Shown: positions 1 to 7,717, counted from the first letter of the stretch. The stretch: 64,000 bases of DNA from Flavobacteriales bacterium (GCA_030584065.1 CP129489.1:1450640-1514639); one strand, 5' to 3'. A program made the numbers and translations. The notes: generated by a model not told the origin, from the sequence alone.

Positions 1-143
1 GCCAGCAGCTGCGGCGCATCCACCGTGTGCGCCTCGGCCATGCCGGCCGCGCCCTCGGGCTTGCGGCTGTACTCCTTCCACGCGTATGCGCCGCCAAGGA
101 CGGCTGCCACAGCGACTGCGGCGATGATGGTTCGGGCTTTCAT
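1..143 (-). CDS. OB-fold (tRNA_anti-like) putative exported protein, N-terminal part only
   Basis: The reading frame starts at the ATG at 143 and runs off the left edge, so only the first 47 residues are visible. They form an N-terminal signal or membrane anchor (MKARTIIAAVAVAAVLGGAY) followed by WKEYSRKP and a short stretch leading to THVDAPQLL-like sequence (HTVDAPQLL). This pattern of anchor, Y/WKEYxRKP and a following hydrophobic tract resembles the small OB-fold putative lipoproteins common in Bacteroidota, but the diagnostic OB fold lies outside the window. It sits 5 bp downstream of the cytochrome-like lipoprotein gene at 149-508, so it is probably the third gene of that operon. The family assignment is inference from the N terminus only. 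Confidence 0.5.
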   Translation of the reverse strand, partial: MKARTIIAAVAVAAVLGGAYAWKEYSRKPEGAAGMAEAHTVDAPQLL

Positions 144-148
144 GCGGT

Positions 149-508
149 TCAATTGTTCGGTGCGCCGGCATTGAGCCAGGCCTCCACCTTGCTGCGGTCG
201 CAGCTGGGCAGCCCGAGCGGGGCCGGCATGAAGAAGGGCACGCCTTGGATGATGACCCCGCGCAGCTGGCCATTGTCCGCAGCAGCCTTCACCAAGGCAT
301 AGGTGGTGAGGTCGGGGGACTGCGCCCCGGTGACGTGGCAGCCCGGGATGGCGCACGAGGATTGGATCAGGGGCTGAATGGTGCCGCTCCAGGTAACGGC
401 GGACGTGTCGCAGAAGGAGCCCGGATAGAGCTCCTGCTCATTATCATAGTAGCAGCCGGGCACCAGGAGCAGAAGGGCTGGAACGAGGAGCAGGAAGGCC
501 TTGCGCAT
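149..508 (-). CDS. Small cytochrome-c-like lipoprotein (CX4CH heme motif)
   Basis: This 119-residue protein has a signal peptide ending in a lipobox-like LLVPGC, so it is probably a lipoprotein of the cell envelope. The body contains one heme-site-like motif, CAIPGCH, which is CX4CH rather than the usual CXXCH, and ends in the SxVEAWLNAGAPNN tail typical of the planctomycete-type cytochrome c domains of Bacteroidota. The same tail (IQLWIGQGAPNN) ends the upstream gene 518-1249, showing the two are related single- and double-domain versions. The genes lie 9 bp apart. An electron-transfer role is inferred; whether heme is bound at CX4CH is unknown. Confidence 0.75.
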   Translation of the reverse strand: MRKAFLLLVPALLLLVPGCYYDNEQELYPGSFCDTSAVTWSGTIQPLIQSSCAIPGCHVTGAQSPDLTTYALVKAAADNGQLRGVIIQGVPFFMPAPLGLPSCDRSKVEAWLNAGAPNN

Positions 509-517
509 GGATGCCGG

Positions 518-1249
518 TCAGTTATTGGGGGCGCCTTGGCCGATCCAGAGCTGAATCTGACGGATGCGGCAGGCGCTCAATTGGGGACCCGAGGGCGGCA
601 TGGGGGCATACGGATCGCCGAGATGCCGCACGGAGCCCTCGAGCCGCCCGTCCATCGCAATGGTGTTCATGGTGCTCCATTGGGTGAGGTCGAGCCCCCC
701 CGATGGGCTGCCGCCGCTATGGCAGGTTCGGCAGCGCGCCTGCACAAGGGGCACGATGGTTCCGCTGTAGGTGACGTTCAGGGTATCGCACACCGCGGTT
801 TCGCAGCTGTTGTTCTGGGCGCCCTGCTGGATCCACTGCTGGATGATCGCGATCTGCTCCGCGGTGAGCGGCGGGAAGGGCGGACGGGGCATGATCTTGT
901 CCGGGTCGTCATCGGTGATCGCCTCCATCAGGTCACCGTCCTGCACGATGCCGCTGGCCATGAGGGTCTGGTAGCTGGTGATCTGGATGTCGTCGTTGTC
1001 GTCGTTGGGCGTGTGATGGCAATTGAGCCCTGCCCCCGGATTGGTGCAGCTGCTGGTGAGGATGGGCAGTACCTGCTGCTGAAAGTAGATGGTATTGGGG
1101 TCGCACCCCGGCTCCTCCTCCCCTCCGCCTCCGTTGTTCCCGTTCTGAAACAGCGGACCCTGGATCGGCTCGTGCTTGCAGGACGACAGGGCGAGCGCTG
1201 CGCCGAAGGCGAGCGATACCGGATGCAGGATGCGTTTCATGTGTTGCAT
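518..1249 (-). CDS. Two-domain cytochrome-c-like lipoprotein
   Basis: This 243-residue protein has a signal peptide with a lipobox-like ALALSSC and then a Gly/Glu-rich linker. Two cytochrome-c-like domains follow. The first has C-TNPGAGLN-CHH, an unusual CX8CH arrangement, and ends in IIQQWIQQGAQNN. The second has the canonical CRTCH and ends in IQLWIGQGAPNN. Possible axial methionines are in MPRPPFPPL and APMPPSG. There are two in-frame ATGs (1249 and 1240); the second gives a more usual signal peptide (MKRILHP) but both lie downstream of the perfect -7 box at 1266-1273. It is the first gene of a three-gene operon. Electron transfer at the envelope is inferred from the fold. Confidence 0.75.
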   Translation of the reverse strand: MQHMKRILHPVSLAFGAALALSSCKHEPIQGPLFQNGNNGGGGEEEPGCDPNTIYFQQQVLPILTSSCTNPGAGLNCHHTPNDDNDDIQITSYQTLMASGIVQDGDLMEAITDDDPDKIMPRPPFPPLTAEQIAIIQQWIQQGAQNNSCETAVCDTLNVTYSGTIVPLVQARCRTCHSGGSPSGGLDLTQWSTMNTIAMDGRLEGSVRHLGDPYAPMPPSGPQLSACRIRQIQLWIGQGAPNN

Positions 1250-1265
1250 GCAATCAAGGACTGAT

Positions 1266-1273
1266 CAAAAGTA
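1266..1273 (-). promoter_or_regulatory. -7 promoter box (TACTTTTG) for the cytochrome-like operon
   Basis: On the minus strand the sequence is TACTTTTG, a perfect match to the Bacteroidota TAnnTTTG -7 element. It lies 16 nt (ATG 1249) or 25 nt (ATG 1240) upstream of the possible start codons. Confidence 0.6.
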
Positions 1274-1274
1274 C

Positions 1275-1538
1275 CTACCCCGCCTTGCCCGCTGCACGCG
1301 AATCCGATGGACCGGGAAATGCGGGCGACCAACCGGACGCGCCATCAAGTGTCCCTGAAGCCTCCATGAGCAGGCTCAGGAGTTCCACCGCGTTGAGGCG
1401 GTTCGCATAGCCGTCCGCCTGATTCATGCGCAGGATGAGGCCGATGCGCTCATCCGGCGCGGCGGCCATCAGCCGGGCCCAGTCGGCTGCGTGAATCCGC
1501 CTTGGCAGCGAGGGCTGGCTTATCCTCTTACTGTGCAT
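1275..1538 (-). CDS. Possible small protein or gene remnant, unrecognised
   Basis: This 87-codon frame lies in a 389-bp stretch (1250-1638) that otherwise holds only the promoter at 1266-1273. The middle third (AADWARLMAAAPDERIGLIL onward to LLSLLMEAS) reads like an ordinary helical protein with GC-rich third positions, and the frame stays open upstream of the ATG into 1640, with no better start. I recognise no family. There is no promoter box in front of it, and the C-terminal part is Gly/Ser/Pro-rich and looks like noise. It could be a decayed 3' end of a gene, or chance in GC-rich DNA. Confidence 0.25.
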   Translation of the reverse strand: MHSKRISQPSLPRRIHAADWARLMAAAPDERIGLILRMNQADGYANRLNAVELLSLLMEASGTLDGASGWSPAFPGPSDSRAAGKAG

Positions 1539-1638
1539 GGCATCGCTTATGGTGCCCTGAAGGTCCCACGCGCGCCGCTCTATCGTCGCATCGGCACCGA
1601 TGGGACGGGCATTCCGGCCGACGACCCGGGAAAGGGGG

Positions 1639-2394
1639 TTACTCGCCCGCCAGCCAGCGCTTGAACGCCGCGCTGCGCTCGCTGCTCACCACGGCATCCT
1701 CGCCGTAGGGCGGATCCAGCACCACCTTCACCCGGCTCTTGCTGTAGGCCAGGAGTTCCTTGATGCTTTGGAGGCTCACGATCAGCTGCCGGTTCAGGCG
1801 GATGAAGCGCTGGGGGTCCAATTGGCGCTCAAGCTTGTCCAGGCTCTCATCCAGCGGGAGGTCTCGCCCCTCACGCGTCCGCAGGAAGGTGTTCTTCATC
1901 AACGAGTGGATGTAGGCGATCTGCTCGGGCTCCACCACCTTGAAATGCTCCCCGTAGCGAATCAGGAAGCGCTTCACCGGTGCCACGGGCACCTCGGCAG
2001 AAGGCTGGCCCGTGCCCAAGGGCCCCATGTCGCGCACCAGGCCGAGCCGCTTCACCCGCTCCACGGCGGCACGGAGCTCCTCGGGGTTGATGGGCTTCAG
2101 CAGGTAATCGATGGCGTTGACCCGGAAGGCCTGCAGTGCATGGGCATCGTAGGCGGTGGTGAATACCACCGGAAAGGGCACCTCCACCCGCCGGAAGATC
2201 TCGAAGCTCTCACCATCGGCGAGCTGCACGTCGAACAGCGCCAGGTCCGGCGCGGGGTTGGAGCGGATCCAATCGACTGCGGCTCCGATGGCGGCCACGT
2301 CGGCCACCACCTCGATGCCGGGACCGATGCCCACGAGCAGCTTGCGCAGCCGCTTCACGGCGGCCTCCTCATCCTCAACGATCAGCACCTTCAT
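1639..2394 (-). CDS. LytTR-family response regulator
   Basis: This 251-residue protein has an N-terminal receiver domain (about 1-120) with the acidic pocket VEDEE, phospho-acceptor Asp55 in LALFDVQL, Thr80 in FTTAYD and Lys100 in YLLKP. A LytTR DNA-binding domain follows (about 145-245), recognisable by FLIRYGEHFKVV, the IAYIHS strand and FIRLNRQLIVSL. It is the transcriptional output partner of the histidine kinase just upstream: the kinase TGA (2391-2393) overlaps this ATG (2392-2394) in an ATGA, so the two are translationally coupled. LytTR regulators usually bind direct repeats as dimers; the targets cannot be told from this window. Confidence 0.93.
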   Translation of the reverse strand: MKVLIVEDEEAAVKRLRKLLVGIGPGIEVVADVAAIGAAVDWIRSNPAPDLALFDVQLADGESFEIFRRVEVPFPVVFTTAYDAHALQAFRVNAIDYLLKPINPEELRAAVERVKRLGLVRDMGPLGTGQPSAEVPVAPVKRFLIRYGEHFKVVEPEQIAYIHSLMKNTFLRTREGRDLPLDESLDKLERQLDPQRFIRLNRQLIVSLQSIKELLAYSKSRVKVVLDPPYGEDAVVSSERSAAFKRWLAGE

Positions 2395-5198
2395 GGCACG
2401 GGGTCGAGCAAAGGTACCAGCACCGTGAATTCCTCTGCCGACCGCTCCACCCCGATGGGGCGCGCGGTGATCGCCCTGTAGCGCTTGGTGATGCTCTCCA
2501 GGCCGAAGCCCGTGGACCGCGGCGGCGACGACCGTGGGCGCAGCGGGTTGCGAACGGCCAGCGTATCATCCGTCAGCGAGGCGATGGTGATGGTGAAGGG
2601 CTCTGCGCCCCTCACCACATTGTGCTTGAGCGCATTCTCCACAAGCAACTGGAGGGTGAGCGGCACGATGGCGCGCTGCTTCGCCCGGTCATCCACCATG
2701 AGCTGGAGCCGTATCGCGGCACCGAACCGGCGCTGCTCCAGGGCGAAATAGGTGTCGAGCAAACGGAGCTCTTCCGCCACGGTGATGCGCTCATGGTCGC
2801 GCACCTGCAGGATATTCCGGAAGAAACGGCTCAGCTGCTCCACGTGCTCCACAGCCTTGGACGGCTCCGTTTCGATGAGCTCCACCAGGGCATTGAAGCT
2901 GTTGAAGAGGAAGTGCGGATCGACCTGGCTCCGGAGGGCATCGAGCTGGAAGCGCACCCGCTCCTCTTCCATCCGTGCGCGATAGCGGAGGCGGCGGTCG
3001 CGCGCGCGAAGGAGGGCAATGATGCCCCCCGTCACCATCAGGCCCATCAGCGCGATGACCCAAGGCCGGCGCCACCAGGGCGGGTCGACGATCACCTCCA
3101 GTTCAGTCCAACCGGAATTCTCCTGCGGCGCCCTCCCCCGGAAAGCACGCACCTGGAACACGTAGCGGCCGGGGGGCAGCGCGGCGAAGCCGGCGTCACG
3201 CTCGCTGGTCTCCACGATGCGGTCATCGTAGCCTTGCAGCCGGTACTGGAACCGGATGGCGGCCGGATCGGCGTAGTAGGTTCCGGTATAGCGTACCACC
3301 AGTGCTCGTCGGTCATAGGCCAGGCGTATCGCACCTTCATTTCCAACAGCCTCGCCGTCGGCTAGCACACCAAGGATGGCCACCGGAATCCGGCTCCTGA
3401 AGTGCAGCGGCGCCGGGCGGATCCGCAGGAGTCCTTTGCTGCATGCGTACCAGATGGCACCGGTGGGGTCCGTTGCGAGCGCATTCAGCTCGGCCGTCGC
3501 ATCCTCCAGGCCGAACGCGGCGGTCACATCCGTCATAGACCGCGTTGCGGGATCCATGGCCACCGCACCGGTGCTGCCGAACGCGATCAGCTGCCCTGCC
3601 GATTCGGCAAGCGCGTTCAGGTCGGCACCGAACGGCGCCACATCGGCACCGAAGCACCGCCCTCCCCTGCTGCCGATGGCGCAGAAACCCGTGGCGGGGC
3701 CCGCCGCCCAGACCGTGCCGTCCCGGGCGCGCAGCAAGGCATAGAAGGTGCCCTCGGCCAGCGAGGCGGCCGTCGCGCCATCGGCAGTGATCGTCCGCAC
3801 GCCACGGCCATCGGTGGCCAGGTGGAAGGCGCCGTGGTCGCCCAGCGCATCGAAGACGAAGCCGGCATCGCGGCCCAGCCGCCGGAACCCGGATGGGCCG
3901 AGCACCGTGATGCCCTCTAGGGTCGCGAAGACGACACCGTCATCGGTCGCCCTGGCGGAAAGGACATTGTCATTCGAGAGGCCGTCGCGCATCGTGAAGC
4001 GCTCGATGCGGCCGTCGGGCCTCACGGCAAGAACGCCTGACCCGAAGGTGGCTGCCCAGATGGTGCCCTCACCGTCCGCGCAGAGCGACACGATGGGTGT
4101 GCGCGGATCAACCGGTACGGGAATCGCGGTCACGGTCATGTCCTCGCTGAACCTGGCCGCATGCTGATAGAGGCGGTGCCCGATGGCGAACCAGAGGCGC
4201 TGACCGGCATCGGTGCAAATGGCGCTGATGCCTCGCAAGTCGAGGCCCTCGTGCTCGGGAACGACGAGGATGGATGGGTCGGCACGGTGCAGGACCTCCG
4301 TCCCGTCGCACCACCACAGCGCACCTTCCGCATCGCGCAGCATGCCCAGCACCTCGCGGTCAGGGGCACCCTGCCGCCGGTAGGAACCCTTGGGCATCGC
4401 CAGGTCGATTGCCAGCACGCCGGCCTCCCGGGTTGCGGCCCATACCATGCCGCCCACAGCGCGTACATGCGTCACCGCGCCATCGCTCCACGGCTGGGCG
4501 ATGGACCGTGGCTCCTCGCCCACCTGCGGTTTCCAGCTGAACACCCCTGCGCGATCGGTACCTGCCCAGATGGTCCCCTCCGCATCGATGTCGAGGCTGA
4601 GGACCAGGTTATCAGGCGCGCCTTGCTCCTCGCCGAGCACGGCATCCACCGCGCCGTCGGCGATCACCGCCAGCCCTTGGTCGGTAGCCACGGCGATGCG
4701 GCCGTCGGGCAGCACGCCAAGTCCGTTCACATGATCATCTGGAAGGCCGGCGCGGGAATCGATGGCGCTTCGGCGACCTCCATCATGGAGCACAACACCC
4801 AGCCCATAGGTACCAATCACCAGGCCGCCACCGCGGAGGACGGCCAATGCCGTGGCCACTCCGGCCAAAGCCGTATCGCGCTCCAGCGTGTCACAGCCGG
4901 CATCGCCGCAGCGCAGCAGATATCCCTGCCCGGTGATCAGGGCCACCCGGTTCCCATCGGCGGCCATCGCAGCGATGCGATCGGCCTGTGCGCGCCAAAT
5001 CGTCTCGGTGACCCCGCCATCGGTGCGGAGCAGCGCCGCTTCATCGGCCACCCAGATCAGCCCGCGCGCATCCTGCACGGCCTCGTGCAGCTTCGGGCGG
5101 TGATGACCTGGCCGCACCTCGAGCCTGCGCACCAAGGGGAACTGCCCGAAGCCCTCACCGGCCAGCAGCAGTAACAGGAGCGTGACGCCCTTCCGCAT
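2391..5198 (-). CDS. Propeller sensor histidine kinase (Reg_prop, Y_Y_Y, LytS-type kinase)
   Basis: This 935-residue inner-membrane sensor has a signal peptide (MRKGVTLLLLLLAGEGFGQ), a long periplasmic part with repeated Reg_prop-like blades (G-TIWA-T, DGRIAVATDQG, GAIWYACSKGL), a Y_Y_Y domain (about 640-705) and one membrane segment near 712 (WVIALMGLMVTGG). The cytoplasmic part is a LytS-type His_kinase with His762 in QVDPHFLFNS and an ATPase domain with LLVENALKHN and FGLESITKRY. The start at 5198 is set by its 1-nt overlap with the yceI-like stop (TGATG); an open frame upstream runs antisense-like through that gene and was ignored. It should phosphorylate the LytTR regulator downstream. 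The signal it senses is unknown. Confidence 0.92.
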   Translation of the reverse strand: MRKGVTLLLLLLAGEGFGQFPLVRRLEVRPGHHRPKLHEAVQDARGLIWVADEAALLRTDGGVTETIWRAQADRIAAMAADGNRVALITGQGYLLRCGDAGCDTLERDTALAGVATALAVLRGGGLVIGTYGLGVVLHDGGRRSAIDSRAGLPDDHVNGLGVLPDGRIAVATDQGLAVIADGAVDAVLGEEQGAPDNLVLSLDIDAEGTIWAGTDRAGVFSWKPQVGEEPRSIAQPWSDGAVTHVRAVGGMVWAATREAGVLAIDLAMPKGSYRRQGAPDREVLGMLRDAEGALWWCDGTEVLHRADPSILVVPEHEGLDLRGISAICTDAGQRLWFAIGHRLYQHAARFSEDMTVTAIPVPVDPRTPIVSLCADGEGTIWAATFGSGVLAVRPDGRIERFTMRDGLSNDNVLSARATDDGVVFATLEGITVLGPSGFRRLGRDAGFVFDALGDHGAFHLATDGRGVRTITADGATAASLAEGTFYALLRARDGTVWAAGPATGFCAIGSRGGRCFGADVAPFGADLNALAESAGQLIAFGSTGAVAMDPATRSMTDVTAAFGLEDATAELNALATDPTGAIWYACSKGLLRIRPAPLHFRSRIPVAILGVLADGEAVGNEGAIRLAYDRRALVVRYTGTYYADPAAIRFQYRLQGYDDRIVETSERDAGFAALPPGRYVFQVRAFRGRAPQENSGWTELEVIVDPPWWRRPWVIALMGLMVTGGIIALLRARDRRLRYRARMEEERVRFQLDALRSQVDPHFLFNSFNALVELIETEPSKAVEHVEQLSRFFRNILQVRDHERITVAEELRLLDTYFALEQRRFGAAIRLQLMVDDRAKQRAIVPLTLQLLVENALKHNVVRGAEPFTITIASLTDDTLAVRNPLRPRSSPPRSTGFGLESITKRYRAITARPIGVERSAEEFTVLVPLLDPVP

Positions 5199-5743
5199 CA
5201 AGGTGCGAAATGCAGGTCCACCGAAACGGCCACGGTAGCCGCCACCTTCTGCTGCACCACCCGCGGGATCCGAACGCCGTGGTCCTCCAGCACCACCTCG
5301 AAACGGCTGGTCACCGTCACGCCCGCCGCATCCACCTCCACGGTGCAAGGGATGATCCGCTCCTGAGGAACGCCGCGGATGGTGAGCGTTCCCTTGGCCC
5401 GCACCGCGTGCTTGCCCGGCGCGCGCAAATCGACCATCTCGATGATGCGGCCCGTGAACTGGGCATTGGGCCAATCCGCCGACGCCATGTAGTTCTCGTT
5501 GAAGTGCTCGCGCTGCAGCGGTGCGTTGAACCCTGCGAAGGATGCCACGGGCACCTGTACGGCGAAGCTCCGCTCGCCGCGGTCGATGACGCCCTTGGCC
5601 TGGTCCGTGGCGGCGGAGATGGCCTCCAATGGGGCCTCGCTGAGGAAGCTGATGCTGGAGCGGTCCAAACGGATCACGTCGCGCTCCTGCGCCAATGTGC
5701 CGATGGCGATCGGAAAGACAGCGAAAGCGACCAGGCGATGCAT
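5198..5743 (-). CDS. YceI family periplasmic protein
   Basis: This 181-residue protein has a signal peptide (MHRLVAFAVFPIAIGTLAQ) and a YceI-type lipocalin-like barrel: VIRLDRSSISF at the start, SFAVQVPVASF, LQREHFNENYM, and the paired strands KGTLTIRGV and VTSRFEVVLEDHGVRIP. YceI proteins bind long-chain polyisoprenoid-like molecules. An ATG at 5782 is in frame but lies upstream of the -7 box at 5768-5775, so the ATG at 5743 is the real start. It is the first gene of an operon with the histidine kinase and response regulator, coupled by a TGATG overlap, which suggests that ligand binding and sensing may be linked. That link is inference. Confidence 0.85.
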   Translation of the reverse strand: MHRLVAFAVFPIAIGTLAQERDVIRLDRSSISFLSEAPLEAISAATDQAKGVIDRGERSFAVQVPVASFAGFNAPLQREHFNENYMASADWPNAQFTGRIIEMVDLRAPGKHAVRAKGTLTIRGVPQERIIPCTVEVDAAGVTVTSRFEVVLEDHGVRIPRVVQQKVAATVAVSVDLHFAP

Positions 5744-5767
5744 GCTCCACCACGGCGAAGGCCGTGC

Positions 5768-5775
5768 CGAAGGTA
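5768..5775 (-). promoter_or_regulatory. -7 promoter box (TACCTTCG) for the yceI-kinase-regulator operon
   Basis: The minus strand reads TACCTTCG, a TAnnTTTG variant, 24 nt before the ATG at 5743. It rules out the in-frame ATG at 5782 as the start. Confidence 0.5.
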
Positions 5776-5785
5776 AACGCACGCC

Positions 5786-6931
5786 TCAGCGCGCCACCAC
5801 CAACCGGCCGATTGCGCGGGAGGCACCGGCCATGACCCTCACGAGGTAGGTGCCCTGGGGCAGCCGGGCCGCATCCACGATCGCCCGGTCCTGAAGGTCC
5901 GCGATGCTGAGCACCAGCCTGCCCTGTGCATCGAGCACGTCCATCCGGAAGGTCGCCCCCGGCATGCGCACGGTGAAGCGGTCATCGGCGACGGTCGGCC
6001 AGATCAGCGGCAGCTCACCGCCTTCCTGCACGGCCATCCCTGTGCTCAGCTCGCAGGTGGTGGTGCAGACGGCGCGCGTGGTCTGGGCCGTGCTGTCCAG
6101 GAAGGCTTCCAGCGCCCCCGATTCGCCTTTGAGGAAGTGCCCCAGCCACAGCGTGGCGAAATCGTTCACTGCATCGTGCTGCTCCGCCCGTTCGATCGAC
6201 GGCGAAGGGCTGCAGGTGAGTTCGCCCAAGGAGCAGTTGAAGTTGTAATCGGCGAAGTAGCAGTGGCCGCCCCCGGTGATGCTGATGAAGGCCCGGCAGG
6301 GAACGGTAAGGGCTTCGTACATGGGCCCTTGGTGCTCCACGATGGGTGTCACGCAATCATTGGAGCCGGCGAACATGAGGGTGGGCACCTGCACTTGGGC
6401 GCACGCCGCCACGGCGCTGGGATTCGTCTCCGCCGCCGCGAAATTGACCACCGTGGTGATGGACGTATTCCCCGCCGCTGCGAGGAAACTGCTGCCGCCA
6501 CCCATGCTGTGCCCCATCAGCGCCGTGGCGGGGGCGACATGCCCGTAGAACGGCGATGCGGGCTCGCCGCCCGCAGCCTGCAGCGCGGTGGAGACATGCG
6601 CAATGTCCAAGCCGAAGGCACCATGATTCGGGGGCACGCCGCCTTCCGTGGTCGGCAGTGCCACGATGTAGCCCAGCGGCACGAAGTGGTTCCTCAGGTT
6701 GGCATAGGCCCCAGTGCCCATGACGAAGCCGTGCCCGATGACGAGCACCGGGAAGCTGCCCTCGGCGACCTCGGCATTGGCCCCGGCGGCCTGTGCAGGG
6801 TAGTACACATCGGTAGGGATGTTCCGATTCCGGTCCGCATCGAAGAAGGTGACGGAGCGGTTGCCGATGGGATAGGGCTGGCCGAGCGCCGCAACCGGCA
6901 GCGCAAAGGTGAAGGCAGCGATGACGCGCAT
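5786..6931 (-). CDS. Secreted alpha/beta hydrolase (PET-hydrolase/cutinase-like) with T9SS type A sorting domain
   Basis: This 381-residue protein has a signal peptide (MRVIAAFTFALPVAALGQ), an alpha/beta-hydrolase domain (about 20-300) and a type A T9SS C-terminal sorting domain (about 310-381, WPTVADDRF to LPQGTYLVRV). The catalytic triad is visible: Ser142 in GHSMGGG, Asp192 in FAGSNDCVTP and His223 in ITGGGHCYF; VIGHGF is the oxyanion region. GHSMGGG, the Asp position and GGxH match the dienelactone-hydrolase-like group that includes polyester hydrolases. The likely product is a surface-bound or released esterase. The start is fixed by a -7 box ending 4 nt before the ATG; the long open extension upstream runs through a tRNA and is not coding. 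The substrate is not known. Confidence 0.85.
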   Translation of the reverse strand: MRVIAAFTFALPVAALGQPYPIGNRSVTFFDADRNRNIPTDVYYPAQAAGANAEVAEGSFPVLVIGHGFVMGTGAYANLRNHFVPLGYIVALPTTEGGVPPNHGAFGLDIAHVSTALQAAGGEPASPFYGHVAPATALMGHSMGGGSSFLAAAGNTSITTVVNFAAAETNPSAVAACAQVQVPTLMFAGSNDCVTPIVEHQGPMYEALTVPCRAFISITGGGHCYFADYNFNCSLGELTCSPSPSIERAEQHDAVNDFATLWLGHFLKGESGALEAFLDSTAQTTRAVCTTTCELSTGMAVQEGGELPLIWPTVADDRFTVRMPGATFRMDVLDAQGRLVLSIADLQDRAIVDAARLPQGTYLVRVMAGASRAIGRLVVAR

Positions 6932-6935
6932 GGGG

Positions 6936-6943
6936 TGAAGGTA
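6936..6943 (-). promoter_or_regulatory. -7 promoter box (TACCTTCA), leaderless spacing
   Basis: The minus strand reads TACCTTCA followed by CCCC and the ATG at 6931. The 4-nt spacing puts the expected transcription start at or next to the A of the start codon. Confidence 0.5.
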
Positions 6944-7045
6944 TGCGAAGCCCGCCGATGGCAACCGCGGTGACGGACCGCCTTGGCACCGCCAAATCCG
7001 GCCCGCAGCCCGCCCCGACCGGGCCAGGCTGCGGGCGGAATCGAC

Positions 7046-7067
7046 GAAGCCGCCCGGGGGCGGCTTC
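7046..7067 (-). terminator. Hairpin downstream of tRNA-Ser
   Basis: A 10-bp perfect stem (GAAGCCGCCC / GGGCGGCTTC) closes a 2-nt loop (7046-7055 with 7058-7067), starting 8 nt past the 3' end of the tRNA. There is no clear T-run after it, so the terminator role is likely but not certain. Confidence 0.45.
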
Positions 7068-7074
7068 TCGGCTG

Positions 7075-7161
7075 CGGAGAGGGAGGGATTCGAACCCCCG
7101 GTACCCGTGAAGGCACATCTGTTTTCGAGACAGACCCGATCGACCACTCTGGCACCTCTCC
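7075..7161 (-). tRNA. tRNA-Ser (anticodon CGA)
   Basis: The minus strand folds as a class II tRNA: acceptor GGAGAGG / CCTCTCC with discriminator G at 7075, D-arm GCCAGAGTGGTCGATCGGG, anticodon stem around the loop CTCGAAA (anticodon CGA, reads UCG), a long variable arm, and T-arm GGGGGTTCGAATCCCTC. The bases after the discriminator are GCA, so CCA is not encoded and must be added. Confidence 0.95.
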
Positions 7162-7207
7162 GAACGGGCCGCGAAGATAGGGGCCGCAGCAGTTCGGGGT
7201 TTCCATC

Positions 7208-7215
7208 GACCTTCG
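7208..7215 (+). promoter_or_regulatory. -7 promoter box (GACCTTCG), leaderless spacing
   Basis: GACCTTCG ends 4 nt before the ATG at 7220. It is one mismatch away from TAnnTTCG, and the spacing is identical to that of six other genes in this window. Confidence 0.4.
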
Positions 7216-7219
7216 CGCC

Positions 7220-7717
7220 ATGACCGCCATCAGCGAAGCCCAGGTCCTGGCCCATGTGGTGGACCGCACCCGGCAGTACACCCGCTACTACTGCAGCCTG
7301 CTCAAGGACCAGGACCCGCACCGGGTATTCGTGTGCGAAGGCAAGCCGCTGAACACCGCGTACTGGCTCATCGCCCACCTGGCCACCAGCCAGAACGGGC
7401 TGCTGCTGCGGGCCACGGGAGGGCCCTTCGAGAAGTTCAGCTGGGCCAAGCACTTCACCTTGGGCAGCCAGGGCCTTCCGCCTGAGCAATGCCCTCCCTA
7501 CGAGGAGATCTGGGCCACCTTCAACGAGGTGCACCGCAAGGCAATGGCGCACCTGCCAACGCTGACCACCGACCAGCTGAACGGACCGAACATCACCGGC
7601 CTTACGGCCATCGGAGGCTCGGTACGCGATGTGATCACCCATGCGGCGCGCCATGAAGCCCTGCACACCGGCCACCTCAGCTGGCTGTGCAAGCTGCATG
7701 GCATCGGCACCATGTGA
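7220..7717 (+). CDS. DinB-like (YfiT/DUF1572-type) protein
   Basis: This 165-residue soluble protein reads as a DinB-superfamily four-helix bundle: helix 1 VLAHVVDRTRQYTRYYCSLL, the first metal-type histidine in LIAHLATSQN, and the pair of histidines in ITHAARHEALHTGHLSWL near the C terminus. Such proteins bind a metal through three histidines, and many act as thiol-dependent transferases or have unknown roles, often in bacillithiol-using bacteria; a BshB1 gene occurs in this window at 15.8 kb. It is a single gene between tRNA-Ser and the convergent nhaD gene. Its specific function is not known. Confidence 0.75.
   Translation: MTAISEAQVLAHVVDRTRQYTRYYCSLLKDQDPHRVFVCEGKPLNTAYWLIAHLATSQNGLLLRATGGPFEKFSWAKHFTLGSQGLPPEQCPPYEEIWATFNEVHRKAMAHLPTLTTDQLNGPNITGLTAIGGSVRDVITHAARHEALHTGHLSWLCKLHGIGTM

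Noticed and set aside
5199..5753. N-terminal extension of the histidine kinase into the yceI-like gene
   Set aside because: The YceI frame is well supported, and the kinase has a typical signal peptide at the ATG at 5198 which overlaps the yceI stop.
6932..7699. Upstream extension of the esterase frame
   Set aside because: It crosses the tRNA-Ser gene and the dinB-like gene on the opposite strand. The signal peptide and the -7 box both point to the ATG at 6931.
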